DNA of 42,814 nucleotides, taken from the NCBI GenBank assembly GCA_001701165.1, contig DAAP01000029.1:1-42814 (forward strand), read 5' to 3'. Under the pieces are notes generated by a model, which made no database searches, had not been told where the DNA came from, and saw nothing but the letters and a program-made list of their open reading frames with translations. Shown piece after piece: positions 1 through 9,440 of this stretch; position 1 is the first letter of the stretch; every line of letters begins with the position of its first letter. Position numbers and translations under genes: made by a program. This stretch comes from Bacteroidales bacterium H4 (GTDB lineage: Bacteria; Bacteroidota; Bacteroidia; Bacteroidales; Muribaculaceae).

Positions 1-83
1 TACTACTTGTCTATTGTAATCCTTTCAATGTGCTCGTTTTTTCGAGTGTCTCGGAACGCATTTTTGCGACCCGAAAGCGTCTG

Positions 84-115
84 CAAAGTTACGGCGCTTT
101 TTTGTCTCTGCCAAA
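84..115 (-). promoter_or_regulatory. Leftward promoter P2 (TTTG-N20-TAACTTTG)
   Basis: On the minus strand a TTTG box (plus coordinates 112-115) is followed after exactly 20 bp by TAACTTTG (84-91), the Bacteroidetes housekeeping promoter form. It fires out of the left edge of the window. It closely resembles a second promoter 113 bp upstream of it (197-228), including the bases between the boxes and just downstream. Tandem matched promoters of this kind are usual before rRNA operons, so a 16S gene just left of the window is possible; that is inference. Confidence 0.7.
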
Positions 116-196
116 AAGTCCGGCAGTGTTTAACACTCTTTAACCTCTCGGCGCCCCGGCTCGCATGCCGCCGGCGTCATTTCCGAAAAGCGAGTG

Positions 197-228
197 CAAA
201 GGTACGCCCTTTTTCGTCAACAGCCAAA
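197..228 (-). promoter_or_regulatory. Leftward promoter P1 (TTTG-N20-TACCTTTG)
   Basis: The minus strand shows TTTG (225-228), 20 bp, then TACCTTTG (197-204), with a run of A/T upstream that could act as an UP-type element. Spacer and downstream sequence match promoter P2 closely (shared TTTGGC, a GAC/AAAAAG core, GCG before TA, and CGCTTT after the -7 box), as if one had been copied from the other. It drives a transcript leaving the window to the left. Confidence 0.7.
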
Positions 229-319
229 TTTTTTTCGCACTTTTTTTCGGCCAAAACCGGCCCTCGAACACCCAAAACGCTATCATTCCACAATATAGCA
301 CAACTAATATTTTTATGAG

Positions 320-391
320 AGTAACGGGAGCGATGGGAATAATGAGGACAATGGGAACAACGGGAATAATGGGAATAATGGGAGTGATGGG
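320..391. repeat. 9-bp tandem array A (8 units)
   Basis: Eight contiguous 9-bp units with consensus AATAATGGG run without a gap from 320 to 391. Every difference between units is a transition, so each unit keeps the purine/pyrimidine pattern RRYRRYRRR. The array ends 54 bp before the -7 box of the DUF1460 gene promoter. The open frames that read through it give only low-complexity peptide and are not taken as genes. Confidence 0.9.
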
Positions 392-445
392 AAAGCGACA
401 GAGAGGCTCTGCAAGCGAAGGCCGATGTATATGCCGAAAAATAGC

Positions 446-453
446 TATCTTTG
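446..453 (+). promoter_or_regulatory. -7 promoter element of the DUF1460 gene
   Basis: TATCTTTG followed by CA matches the Bacteroidetes TAnnTTTG element. It lies 122 bp upstream of the ATG at 576, giving a leader of roughly 115 nt. No clear TTTG box is visible 19-21 bp upstream. The same TATCTTTGCA string precedes several other genes in the window. Confidence 0.65.
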
Positions 454-575
454 CAAAGCTATCGGGGAAGGCAGTCTGACATAGTGTAATTGACCATTGC
501 ACACCCCACTCTATATATTGTAGTACGGCGAAAGCCGTCCATATACCCTTTCCAATCTAAGAATACAGACAGACG

Positions 576-1520
576 ATGAGACGACACAGCATCTTATATA
601 TAATAATGTGTACGCTGGCGATAGCGACCGCCGGCATCAATGCCTCGGCCATCAATTGGGGGCATATACGCTTCGGCAACGAGGAGCGCGACACGACGCT
701 GATGGTGGAGATTATGAAGAAAGCATCGACACGCGAGAAGGTCTCGTCCCTCAAGTACACACCCGGGATGCTCATCTCTGACATCGGGCACAGCTTTATC
801 GGAACACCATACGTAGCACATACACTGGAATGTGACACGGCATACGCCTTCTCGCACCGTGCCGCCGACGGGTCGGCCGGCGAAATGCTAACTATCGACC
901 TTGGCGCGCTCGATTGCACGACTTTTGTCGAGACTGCGATGGCTATGGCCTATACTATAGGCGAAGGACGCTCGGGATGGCGCGATGCTATGTACAACCT
1001 CGAGAAAATCCGCTACCGCCACGGAGTAATGAACGGATATGCCAGCCGCCTGCATTATATATGCGACTGGATTATGGACAACAGCGCCATGGGCATTATC
1101 GAGGATGCCGTCCGTCGCATGGATACAGGCGTCAAATACGAAGTCAAGACCATCGACTACATGTCCACCCATCGAGACAGCTACCCGGTCATGGCCGACA
1201 GCGTCACCTATGAACGCATACGCGATGTCGAAGACGGATACCGCAACCATCGCTTCGGCTACTTAAAAGCGCGGTCTTTAGGCGACAAGAGTGTACAGAC
1301 CCAACTGCGCGAGGGTGACATTCTGTGCTTTACCTCTACGCTCAAAGACCTTGACGTGACGCATTTAGGCATCCTTACGCGTGGCGATGACGGCAAATGG
1401 CACGTGATGCACGCCTCCAGCACCTTGGGCAAAGTTGTGGTGAGTGACGAGACGATCGACCGCTTTGTACAGCGCAACCGTCACTGGACCGGCGTCCGCG
1501 TCCTCCGCCTTCGCGAGTGA
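576..1520 (+). CDS. DUF1460 family secreted protein (NlpC/P60-like fold, probable cell-wall amidase/peptidase)
   Basis: A 314-residue protein with an N-terminal hydrophobic signal (residues about 5-25), so it is exported. The core motif D-C-T-T-F-V-E places a likely catalytic cysteine at C114. Histidines in V-T-H-L-G-I (H263) and in M-H-A-S-S (H279) are candidates for the second catalytic residue, as in NlpC/P60-like cysteine peptidases. DUF1460 proteins are common in Bacteroidales and are thought to act on peptidoglycan peptides or amide bonds; the exact substrate cannot be read from sequence. Length is normal for the family. The gene stands alone between its own promoter (446) and a strong hairpin (1621) and faces the giant surface-protein gene convergently. 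The start at 576 gives a proper signal peptide and sits well downstream of the promoter. Confidence 0.85.
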   Translation: MRRHSILYIIMCTLAIATAGINASAINWGHIRFGNEERDTTLMVEIMKKASTREKVSSLKYTPGMLISDIGHSFIGTPYVAHTLECDTAYAFSHRAADGSAGEMLTIDLGALDCTTFVETAMAMAYTIGEGRSGWRDAMYNLEKIRYRHGVMNGYASRLHYICDWIMDNSAMGIIEDAVRRMDTGVKYEVKTIDYMSTHRDSYPVMADSVTYERIRDVEDGYRNHRFGYLKARSLGDKSVQTQLREGDILCFTSTLKDLDVTHLGILTRGDDGKWHVMHASSTLGKVVVSDETIDRFVQRNRHWTGVRVLRLRE

Positions 1521-1620
1521 TGTTCACCGCTATCCTACGCCGCCATCCCTCCTCTAATCTCTCCGCCAATCACGCCATAAAGACCGGTACACCCTTTCCC
1601 GGACGACACAATTGACAGAT

Positions 1621-1670
1621 AAGATTAGCTCCTGCCACAAAAAACACATGTGACAGGAGCTAATCTTTTA
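1621..1670. terminator. Hairpin between convergent genes (likely bidirectional terminator)
   Basis: A perfect 14-bp stem (1621-1634 with 1654-1667) is extended by an inner CAC/GTG pairing and has an A-rich loop. It is followed by TTTTA on the plus strand, with a matching TAAAAG on the other side. It lies between the 3' ends of two converging genes. The U-tract is short, so termination strength is uncertain. Confidence 0.6.
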
Positions 1671-1745
1671 GGAACGGAGCGTAATTAATCAATAAAGCAT
1701 TGACCATCTGTGCATTAAGCACACATGTCTGCATCCGTTAAACGT

Positions 1746-1773
1746 GGGCGCCGGCGCTTTAGCACCGACGCCC
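1746..1773 (-). terminator. GC-rich hairpin downstream of the giant surface-protein gene
   Basis: GGGCG (1746-1750) pairs with CGCCC (1769-1773), with further pairing inside down to a tiny loop. On the minus strand it follows the stop codon at 1781 by only a few bases. The downstream T-run is weak (ACGTTTAA). It is probably a transcript end or a 3'-protecting hairpin. A small 5-bp hairpin (1709-1723) lies just beyond. Confidence 0.45.
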
Positions 1774-1780
1774 GATGATA

Positions 1781-4700
1781 TTAGTGGCGGAATTTCACCG
1801 TCTTAGCAGTGTCGGTGAAGATGTACACGCCCTTTGCAGGGAGTGTGACACGGTGCTCGGAGCAGTTCTCGGGCACGCTGAACAGATTGTAAAGCACGCC
1901 GTTGATACCATAGACACGCAGCGTCGAGCCGGGAGTCAGGTTGCTGACAACGACAGCATCACCGTCATTAGCAACGACAAAACCGGCATCAGCGACATCT
2001 TCATCTTTTGTGATGTCATCCACCCCGTCGGGAATGGTCGTAATGTCATTCTTATACAAGAATACTTCGACGGCGTTGTCTCGGTAGTTTTGGTCGGGAA
2101 CAACATTACCCATAGCATCAGTGGTAACAGCCACTGCATACACCATAATATCCTCAGGCACAGCGCCAATATCGAAACGTGCCACGGCCATACCGCTGTC
2201 ACGGTCAAAGTCGGATGCGGCAAGATTGACCTCGTGGGCATATTTATACGGAGCTGTTCCGTTGGGATCCAAATAGAGCGCCACATTAGTATTATATCCA
2301 CTACCAAGCGCTACCGGCGAATTGTTGCTAACGGCAAACAGCACGTTTGTAAATCCGTCCTCTTCAGTTTTATCCAATTCGGGTATCTCGCCGGCATCTT
2401 CGCACTCGCCGATTTCTCCGGGTTCAAAATCCTTGTCATCTCCAAGTACACGCACGCTCAGCGGCGACACAACCATATCCACAACATTCAACGTAATCGG
2501 TGTTTCGGGTGTGCTCACCGGCGAGCGATGACGCGGTGCGCGAGCTGTTTTTGAAGCCGCAACCTTATATGGGCGCTCTACCGCCGGATTGGAAGTGAAA
2601 TGCGGTGTGATGTAAGGCACCAATCCCTTCTCAAGGTCAGCAGTATACAGCACCATGTCCGAGAGATCCACGCTATTGCCGGGGAAAAGGGTAGTCGAAA
2701 CCGTACGCTTGACACCTTCGTCTCCGAGTTTAATGTCAATATAATCAATGGCATCGCGCCCGTTATTATATACAGTGACAAAATATCCGAAATCCTTGTT
2801 CTTTTCGACTGCAGTGTCGATGCCGGCACGTTCAATCGAAACGACATTGTCGAATGTCGCCGAGTTCTCGACGATATTGGCGCCGCCGGTGGCTATATCG
2901 AAAATAGTAACGGCTGCGGTAACTCCGCCGTCGGCATTAATATATCCGTCAAATCCGGCTATATCAAGTCCGGCCGAAGCCTCGGCAATCAGGCGTGAAG
3001 CCGAAAGGTATACCATGCCATTGTCGGCGGCAGCATCAGCGGCACCGCGTATCAGCGCGGCGTATATCTGCGTCTTAGCCTCAAAAGCCCCGGTGGCCCG
3101 GTCCGTAACGTGTTTGCGCACCTCTTTCCATACGACAGCCAGCGGCGCATCGGCATTGTCCGATGCTATGAGTCGATAATCGAGGACACTACGCTGTCCC
3201 AGTCCGAGGAAGCCAAGGTCTTGCAACGAGCCGTCACCAATGATATTGTAAAGGCGGATGTCGGCATTACCGTTTTGGTCGATATCCGTAGCTGCTGCAA
3301 ATACGCCTGCCGAGCAGGACACAATTTGCGGACGCGAGCCGCTGCAATCCGTATACATAGTATACGACGACTCTCCGTCTTTGTATACCAGAGTGGCCAA
3401 GAACGAATTGTCCAAATCGTTGCCTATGCGATTGATTTCCTTTTCGGTACGCATAACAGACAGCAATGCAAAAGCCGTCCCGTCCTGTCCCATTGCTACG
3501 GCATAATCGGCTATGGGATGGTCGTTGTCCATCGTTGTCATCGCCTTTTCGGCCGACCACTTGACGCCGTCATACAACGCGCCGTACAACGCGCCGTTGA
3601 CGGTACCGCCGATGCTGCCGCTGTCGTCCGAATTGACATACGAGGGCACATATTCGCCGCCCTTCCAAACCACCAAGCCCTGACCGGCGTCATTTACGGC
3701 CGCACGGGGCGTATAGTTGGCATCGTTGGCCGAGGACAGCAGCACCGGCTCGCTCCATGTACCGCCATTGTAGAGTGATGCTTTGACGCCTACATATTTC
3801 GGGGAATCATTGACATCAAAAGTCTTGTCGGCAGGTGCTGTAGAAGCTTCCATGACAATTATGCCTTTTGAGCCGGCAGAAGCAGCATCGGCGCTCATCA
3901 GAGGCTTGCCGTCAGTAGCGGTCAAGACACCACCTTTTACTGTTTCCACGGTGCTGGCTTGCATGTCTGTAGCATTAAGGCGGAAGAAGGCCATATCCTT
4001 TCCTCCGAATATGTAACGCGGACCGGCATAAGTATCTACATTTGTGACAATCGATGACGCTGTTTTAAGCACATCGGCATTGAGTTGCAACGGGCGATAG
4101 TCCGAGTTGAGCAGACGTAGACCGGTGCTACTACTATTTCCTCCATTATCGCGTTGCCACAGCGGGTTGGAGGCATCATCCGGGTCGTACCACTTCTTAT
4201 CAAAGGAGAATAGCGTATACGACTGGCGATTTTTCCACCATAAGAACTTGACCTCGGCATACGCTTCGAGCGAACCGCTCAAAGACATACGACTGCCGTT
4301 GTAAAGGTAGAACTCGGGCTTTTTCTCCGGCTTGTCCGGGTCGGACGAATCGTCGTAAATTTCGTGCGCATGGCGCAGATACGGTTTGTAGCGGACTTCC
4401 GAGTCAAAAGAGCCGCCGAGGCTGCCTATGACGCCACATACAGCCTTGGCTATGTAGATGTCCACACCGGCCTGTACCATGAACGAAGTGGTAAGATTCA
4501 CTGTGGTCTGCTGTACGAGGTCCATCTTGAACTTATCGTCACTGCTCACGGCCCATTGCAAATCGTGTTCTTCGGGGTAGGCCAAAGATACTGCCGTGCT
4601 CACCTCGCCCTGGAGGGCCGAGCCGACGCAGAAGAACGGCGTCCACAACTTGCTTTGCACAGTACCCGAAGCCTCGACTTTAAGGCCTATACCGCCGGGG

Positions 4701-7700
4701 CGCGGAACAAAGTGTCCCGATTCGGTGCGCACAAAGCGCCCGTCGAGCCATCCGCGCACTCCCACAAAGGCGCCCGAATTGTTGAAAGCATTTTCGTGTA
4801 TCGAGCGCTCGTGATCATCGCGAGTAACGGTTCGTTGCAGCTCGTAGAACACACCGTCCATATCATTGGCAAATCCCACCTTGTCAAGCATATCCGACAT
4901 GGTGCCGCCGGGCAATATATTATAGGACATCGCTCCACGAATGACGTAGTCGCGACCTATCTTCTGCACTCCGATATTGAAAGGCAGGAAATTGTCTGTC
5001 GGCAATTCGACGTCAAAATCGGCAAAAGTCTGCTGGAACTCCTTGCCGAGGTCTTCCTTGGCGGACATTTCGGACACTCGTTCTTCGCCTATAGGCGTGT
5101 CATATTCCAGGCCGTCAGCCATATACATTGCATTCTCCGTCAGGTTCTTGAAGCGGCACAAGTCAATACGGTCACGGCTCTTGAGGGCTATGGTCACCAT
5201 ACTTTCGCGCTCATTATTGACCAGACTTCCGGGTATGCCCTCGTAGGTGGCAAACATATACTTGCATTGCGGATAGCGTCTATACTTGTAGTAATGACAC
5301 CCTACGCCGTTGTAGCCCAAGTCTTTGTCTTCGACAAGTCCAAAGCCGACAATATCGTATCGCGGCGCCATGATGCCGGACAGATATTTGGTGACCAATG
5401 GGAAAGTAACCTCGTTGGCTGTGCCGTCATACTTGCCCGTAAGAGCTTTAAGCGTAATGGAAGACAACGCTCCGGTATCACCCTTCCATTTGTCTTTCTC
5501 GGGATTTTTGCGGCTTTCCGAGATGGTGTAATCATTATAATACACAATAGTGATTGCCATCGTATTCAGCCCCTTAGGTCGGTATCCGCCTTCATACGCT
5601 ATGCGCGTAGACGGTCCGTTGTAGATTGCGTCCTGCCATCCGGGGTCTTCGGCATCGACGCCGTCCACTCCGGGTGTGCGATAACGTACGGCGACGACGT
5701 CAAAAGGACGTTTGCCGACGCGACGGCGCATCGGAAGTGTCAGCACCAAGTCATCACCCTCGTATTTGGCCGTATAGCCTCCGATATATGCGGTCTGGCC
5801 CTGTATTTCGGGTGTGCCGTAGAGTATCTGCGGCACATATCCGTCGGCAAAAAACGCATACTGTGAATAGACTCCCCCGTAGATGGCACTGACAACACTG
5901 ATTTTGGCTATACCGTTCACCATCTGCGGCGTATTATGCTTGGTATCGCTATCACCGGCCCAGTAAGTGATGCCGGAGGTTATCGTCTTGCCGGTAGAAG
6001 CATCTACGAGGCGTACATACAAATCAGTGACGCCGGTGAGACAGACAAGATTTCGCTCTCGGGGCGCTCCGTCCTTGGCCACATCGACCATTATCGGACT
6101 ATTGGAATCGGAGTACGAATGAACGCTGCGCACAACGTTGAGGCTGCCGGGTATAAGCACCTTATGAGCCGTTCCGTCAGGCACGGTATCAGTCACTGCA
6201 ATCACTCGCTTGATGCCATCCGGTTCGGTAAGTATCAAAGCGCATTGTTTTCTGCTAAATTTGACTCCGTCGGCATCCGTGTAAATATTACTGCTGTACC
6301 ATTCATCACTGCCATAAGTCCGGCGCTTGACCTCCCCGGTCTTTGTTTCGTAGACCATCAATATATCCTCGATGTCGGCCAAACCGGCACCTTTGAACGT
6401 CATATTGATGCAGTACATGTTATCGGTTTCGTCATTCTTGTCCGTAAAAGTGTATTCGCGCAGCAAGTCTATGTCCGGCCAGTACAAGGCCCAACGATGG
6501 AGTTTGCCGTCAGACGGGAATGCCAATCGGGTGAAGCCGTGATTGAAGCGTATTTCCTTGGCCACGTCATAATCATATCGGCTGCCGGCACGCGCCACAG
6601 ATGTCGTACCGCTGTCCGCATCTTTTTTCTCAACAAGCACTTGACACCGCCCCCAACGCTCCGGGAATTTCTTGATGTTCACCTCCATGAGGTATGAGTT
6701 GTACAGTAGCTCATCAAGATCGTCTTGGTATATGCCGCGGTGGTTGTATTCATACACCTTGTTCCAGTTTCGGGCCGCAAAGGCATTGTAATAGTCCTTA
6801 TACATGGATACAGCCCAGCCGTTGTCGAAGTCTACCGTACTGCCGTTAAGCGGCGTGGACTTGGCGATAGTCGAACTTTGATAACTCTCGTTGTTGTTGA
6901 GCTTGTATACTACTATGCTGCCTAAGAGCTGTTTGATAGATTCATCTCTACCGTTACGGCCTACGCTTTGTTCGATCCACGGACGCGGTGTGCCGTCGGC
7001 GTTGTAGTTGCGGGCGCGAATGGTGAAGCGATAGTTGCTTCCGCTGCTGATTGTCCCCTCGCTTTGGAACATTGCCACGGCATAGCGTGTATCGATGTCT
7101 ATGCCGAGCGTTCCGCCCTCATGCGTGTAGCTACCGTCATCCTCCGGCACGGGACATTCGCCGGCCTTGTAGTTGTACTTGTACCGGTGTATATTACTCC
7201 ATCCCTCGTGGAACTTAAGGGACCTGTCTACAACCAGTTCGACATCAAAACCATTGGTACGGTCAAGACTGCCGGCCTTCACGTTAAGATAATACCCGCC
7301 TTTGTACACAATCAACGACTCTTGGCCGTAGAAGTCGCGTTCAAGATCCGGATCTTTCGTGCCGGGCATATAAACATCGACAGTGTAAGTCATTACGGCT
7401 TTTTCGCCGGAAGTCTTGTGCCGAATGGGGATTTCCATCACATATCGGCACGAAGGCTGCAACTCGCCGGAAGCATCATAGACCGCCGTCAGTGGGAAGT
7501 TAACAGGGTCTTGCACTATGCTTTGGCTGAGATAGGGCCGATATGTATCTCGGCCGTAATCAGCCACTAAATATGTATAATTCTCGCCGGAGAATGTCGA
7601 GGCAACGGTGTCCGGATATGTCTTTGCATCGGCGTGCCGGAAGTATGCCTTGACGCCGTAGCGTCCGTCCTTGACTTCGGCAAAGTCAAAATCCCATTCT

Positions 7701-9232
7701 GAGGCACGGTCCACGCCATGTCGCAATGCAATACCGTCTATCGGCAGCGAACCGGACGACCCGGGAGTATAATAGAGTGTCGAGTAATAATCATCCGGGC
7801 GGTCAGACGAGCCGTCGACAGGGGCAAATATTGCGGTAACTGTCTGGCTGTCATATACACCGGTAATATTGTATTCGGGCGTGGTGGCGACGATGGCGCC
7901 GTTGCGTTCCCACCCCTTAAAGGTATAGCCTTGAGCGGCTTGTGCCTTTACGGTGGCTGTCGACCCTATGCGTATCTGCGTCAAATGGCTGACCGTCCCG
8001 CCTTCTTTAATGTTTTGGCGCACGGATACGGTGCAATACCCGTCATCCAGCGCTTCGGTGAGGAAGCGGCCCCAATTAGCATCGCTCCGATAGCGCGTAT
8101 AGGCATTGCGCGGTACTTGCAGCACCACATCCCGGGCTATCTTGTCTGCAAGTGTGCCGGACGTGACCGGCGGTACCGGCGCATAGCTCACTATGGAAAT
8201 CAGCTGGCACGGGTTATTGAAGGCGTTCTTACCCACGTATTTGATTGTCGAAGGCAGCACAAAATGATATGTGCCGTAATGGCTGTAACCGTATGGCCAT
8301 TGGTAAACCTCGCCGCCATTGTCGCTCAATGCCTCGGATTCGATACGCTCGATGCCTTCGGGTATCACGATATTGCGCAGATAGGTGCAACACGCCAACA
8401 TCCTCTTAGGCACCACCTTAAGCGATGCCGGCAATTCGACGGTCATCATATAGTCCATACGCTCGAAGGCGCTTTCGCCGACAGAAGTCAAAGTCCCGGG
8501 AAGCACCAAGGTGTTGGAGTCGTTGTTGTCGCGACGTACGGTGATAGGATTGCAATAGAAGAATGCCTTGTAACCGATACTCTGCAACCCGTAGTTAAAC
8601 ACGAATTTTATGCGGTTTGAGTATTCATAGCCCTTGGATTCGTAGAATTTGTCTCCCGCAAAGGCATAGTCACCTATATGTCGCATTGTGGAGGGCAGTC
8701 TCACCTCGCCGTAAATGCGGCAGTTGCGAGCAAAGTTGTTGGAAATTTCAGTCATACCCTCGGGAAGCGCCAGCGAGTATATGGTGCAGTCCCTGAACAT
8801 TTCGCCGGGGAACACCGGTTGCATTGGCGAAAACACCAAGCACGCATTGGGGTGAGTCAGCGTCCCTTTGTGGAGTCTTGTCAACGATGACGGAAACTGA
8901 ATGATAAACGGCTTGCTCGTATATCCGACATTTATCAATTCGGTCTGCCCTTCGCTGCCTACCTCGTTCACAGCGTACTCGGTACCGGCATTCACTACTT
9001 TTTCGGGTATGAGTATTCGAATTGTATCCTGACCTGACGTTTGTCCGGGCAGTCCGATACTGTCTACGCGAACGGTCTTTTGTACCGCACTCGTCACTGT
9101 GTATCCGACACCGTCCAAGACAAAGCGCTCGGCTAATGCCGGAATAACGGCATAAATACATAATGCGACAACCATAATCGCCTTCGTAGGCAACATCTGT
9201 CGTCTGTCTTCACTTGATGATGAATGGATCAT
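1781..9232 (-). CDS. Giant secreted LRR surface protein with T9SS-type C-terminal tail
   Basis: A 2483-residue protein. The signal peptide lies at about residues 13-35; M13 (start at 9196) is an equally good start and gives a tidier signal. Residues about 130-390 hold BspA/LRR_5-type leucine-rich repeats with recurring L-P-x-x-L and I-x-x-x-A-F patterns. Residues about 395-470 form an InlB B-repeat-like domain (G-x-T-F-K-G-W, then A-I-F-A-P). A long middle part has no family I recognise. Residues about 1740-2080 read like sialidase/BNR-type beta-propeller blades (W-S-E-P, D-G-T/D-G-V patterns). Residues about 2140-2400 hold two CARDB-like beta domains. The last 70 or so residues end in a G-V-Y-I-F ... 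K-F-R-H tail resembling T9SS type A sorting domains. Expected location: cell surface, anchored or released through T9SS. A binding or adhesion role is inference. It stands alone, 325 bp from enolase. Confidence 0.8.
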   Translation of the reverse strand: MIHSSSSEDRRQMLPTKAIMVVALCIYAVIPALAERFVLDGVGYTVTSAVQKTVRVDSIGLPGQTSGQDTIRILIPEKVVNAGTEYAVNEVGSEGQTELINVGYTSKPFIIQFPSSLTRLHKGTLTHPNACLVFSPMQPVFPGEMFRDCTIYSLALPEGMTEISNNFARNCRIYGEVRLPSTMRHIGDYAFAGDKFYESKGYEYSNRIKFVFNYGLQSIGYKAFFYCNPITVRRDNNDSNTLVLPGTLTSVGESAFERMDYMMTVELPASLKVVPKRMLACCTYLRNIVIPEGIERIESEALSDNGGEVYQWPYGYSHYGTYHFVLPSTIKYVGKNAFNNPCQLISIVSYAPVPPVTSGTLADKIARDVVLQVPRNAYTRYRSDANWGRFLTEALDDGYCTVSVRQNIKEGGTVSHLTQIRIGSTATVKAQAAQGYTFKGWERNGAIVATTPEYNITGVYDSQTVTAIFAPVDGSSDRPDDYYSTLYYTPGSSGSLPIDGIALRHGVDRASEWDFDFAEVKDGRYGVKAYFRHADAKTYPDTVASTFSGENYTYLVADYGRDTYRPYLSQSIVQDPVNFPLTAVYDASGELQPSCRYVMEIPIRHKTSGEKAVMTYTVDVYMPGTKDPDLERDFYGQESLIVYKGGYYLNVKAGSLDRTNGFDVELVVDRSLKFHEGWSNIHRYKYNYKAGECPVPEDDGSYTHEGGTLGIDIDTRYAVAMFQSEGTISSGSNYRFTIRARNYNADGTPRPWIEQSVGRNGRDESIKQLLGSIVVYKLNNNESYQSSTIAKSTPLNGSTVDFDNGWAVSMYKDYYNAFAARNWNKVYEYNHRGIYQDDLDELLYNSYLMEVNIKKFPERWGRCQVLVEKKDADSGTTSVARAGSRYDYDVAKEIRFNHGFTRLAFPSDGKLHRWALYWPDIDLLREYTFTDKNDETDNMYCINMTFKGAGLADIEDILMVYETKTGEVKRRTYGSDEWYSSNIYTDADGVKFSRKQCALILTEPDGIKRVIAVTDTVPDGTAHKVLIPGSLNVVRSVHSYSDSNSPIMVDVAKDGAPRERNLVCLTGVTDLYVRLVDASTGKTITSGITYWAGDSDTKHNTPQMVNGIAKISVVSAIYGGVYSQYAFFADGYVPQILYGTPEIQGQTAYIGGYTAKYEGDDLVLTLPMRRRVGKRPFDVVAVRYRTPGVDGVDAEDPGWQDAIYNGPSTRIAYEGGYRPKGLNTMAITIVYYNDYTISESRKNPEKDKWKGDTGALSSITLKALTGKYDGTANEVTFPLVTKYLSGIMAPRYDIVGFGLVEDKDLGYNGVGCHYYKYRRYPQCKYMFATYEGIPGSLVNNERESMVTIALKSRDRIDLCRFKNLTENAMYMADGLEYDTPIGEERVSEMSAKEDLGKEFQQTFADFDVELPTDNFLPFNIGVQKIGRDYVIRGAMSYNILPGGTMSDMLDKVGFANDMDGVFYELQRTVTRDDHERSIHENAFNNSGAFVGVRGWLDGRFVRTESGHFVPRPGGIGLKVEASGTVQSKLWTPFFCVGSALQGEVSTAVSLAYPEEHDLQWAVSSDDKFKMDLVQQTTVNLTTSFMVQAGVDIYIAKAVCGVIGSLGGSFDSEVRYKPYLRHAHEIYDDSSDPDKPEKKPEFYLYNGSRMSLSGSLEAYAEVKFLWWKNRQSYTLFSFDKKWYDPDDASNPLWQRDNGGNSSSTGLRLLNSDYRPLQLNADVLKTASSIVTNVDTYAGPRYIFGGKDMAFFRLNATDMQASTVETVKGGVLTATDGKPLMSADAASAGSKGIIVMEASTAPADKTFDVNDSPKYVGVKASLYNGGTWSEPVLLSSANDANYTPRAAVNDAGQGLVVWKGGEYVPSYVNSDDSGSIGGTVNGALYGALYDGVKWSAEKAMTTMDNDHPIADYAVAMGQDGTAFALLSVMRTEKEINRIGNDLDNSFLATLVYKDGESSYTMYTDCSGSRPQIVSCSAGVFAAATDIDQNGNADIRLYNIIGDGSLQDLGFLGLGQRSVLDYRLIASDNADAPLAVVWKEVRKHVTDRATGAFEAKTQIYAALIRGAADAAADNGMVYLSASRLIAEASAGLDIAGFDGYINADGGVTAAVTIFDIATGGANIVENSATFDNVVSIERAGIDTAVEKNKDFGYFVTVYNNGRDAIDYIDIKLGDEGVKRTVSTTLFPGNSVDLSDMVLYTADLEKGLVPYITPHFTSNPAVERPYKVAASKTARAPRHRSPVSTPETPITLNVVDMVVSPLSVRVLGDDKDFEPGEIGECEDAGEIPELDKTEEDGFTNVLFAVSNNSPVALGSGYNTNVALYLDPNGTAPYKYAHEVNLAASDFDRDSGMAVARFDIGAVPEDIMVYAVAVTTDAMGNVVPDQNYRDNAVEVFLYKNDITTIPDGVDDITKDEDVADAGFVVANDGDAVVVSNLTPGSTLRVYGINGVLYNLFSVPENCSEHRVTLPAKGVYIFTDTAKTVKFRH

Positions 9233-9355
9233 GTCTATGGTATTATGTTTGTTCGTATATTTTGCGTAAGGATTGGTCGTAATCCGATTTCGGTCGGCAA
9301 TAGCGTATAGGCGCCATAGTCCTATTCAGACATTATGAAGCATATAAATCACGGG

Positions 9356-9363
9356 TAAAGATA
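9356..9363 (-). promoter_or_regulatory. Possible -7 element of the giant surface-protein gene
   Basis: Minus strand TATCTTTA, one base from TAnnTTTG, 124 bp before the start codon. No convincing -33 box is visible. It is the best candidate in the gap. Confidence 0.35.
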
Positions 9364-9395
9364 AACAATTTCGTCTTTATACGCGCATCCTCAAA

Positions 9396-9428
9396 AGGTA
9401 TGTTTTTTGCAGGACAAAAAACATACCT
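9396..9428. other. Perfect 14-bp inverted repeat
   Basis: The 14 bases at 9396-9409 are exactly complementary to 9415-9428, leaving a 5-nt loop. Each arm has a six-base T or A run. It lies 40 bp past the eno terminator and about 165 bp upstream of the giant surface-protein gene start. It may be a second, back-up terminator for eno or an operator; the sequence alone does not decide. Confidence 0.6.
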
Positions 9429-9440
9429 CAAGACATCATC

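Noticed and set aside
140..502. Minus-strand frame with Ile/Pro/Val repeats near 320-391
   Set aside because: It is the translation of array A across a promoter region; there is no signal and no start context.
4364..5866. 500-codon plus-strand frame inside the giant surface-protein gene
   Set aside because: It is antisense to a well-supported coding sequence, has no domain or signal features, and follows the mirrored codon pattern of the real gene. The same holds for 5936-6697 and 7718-8620.
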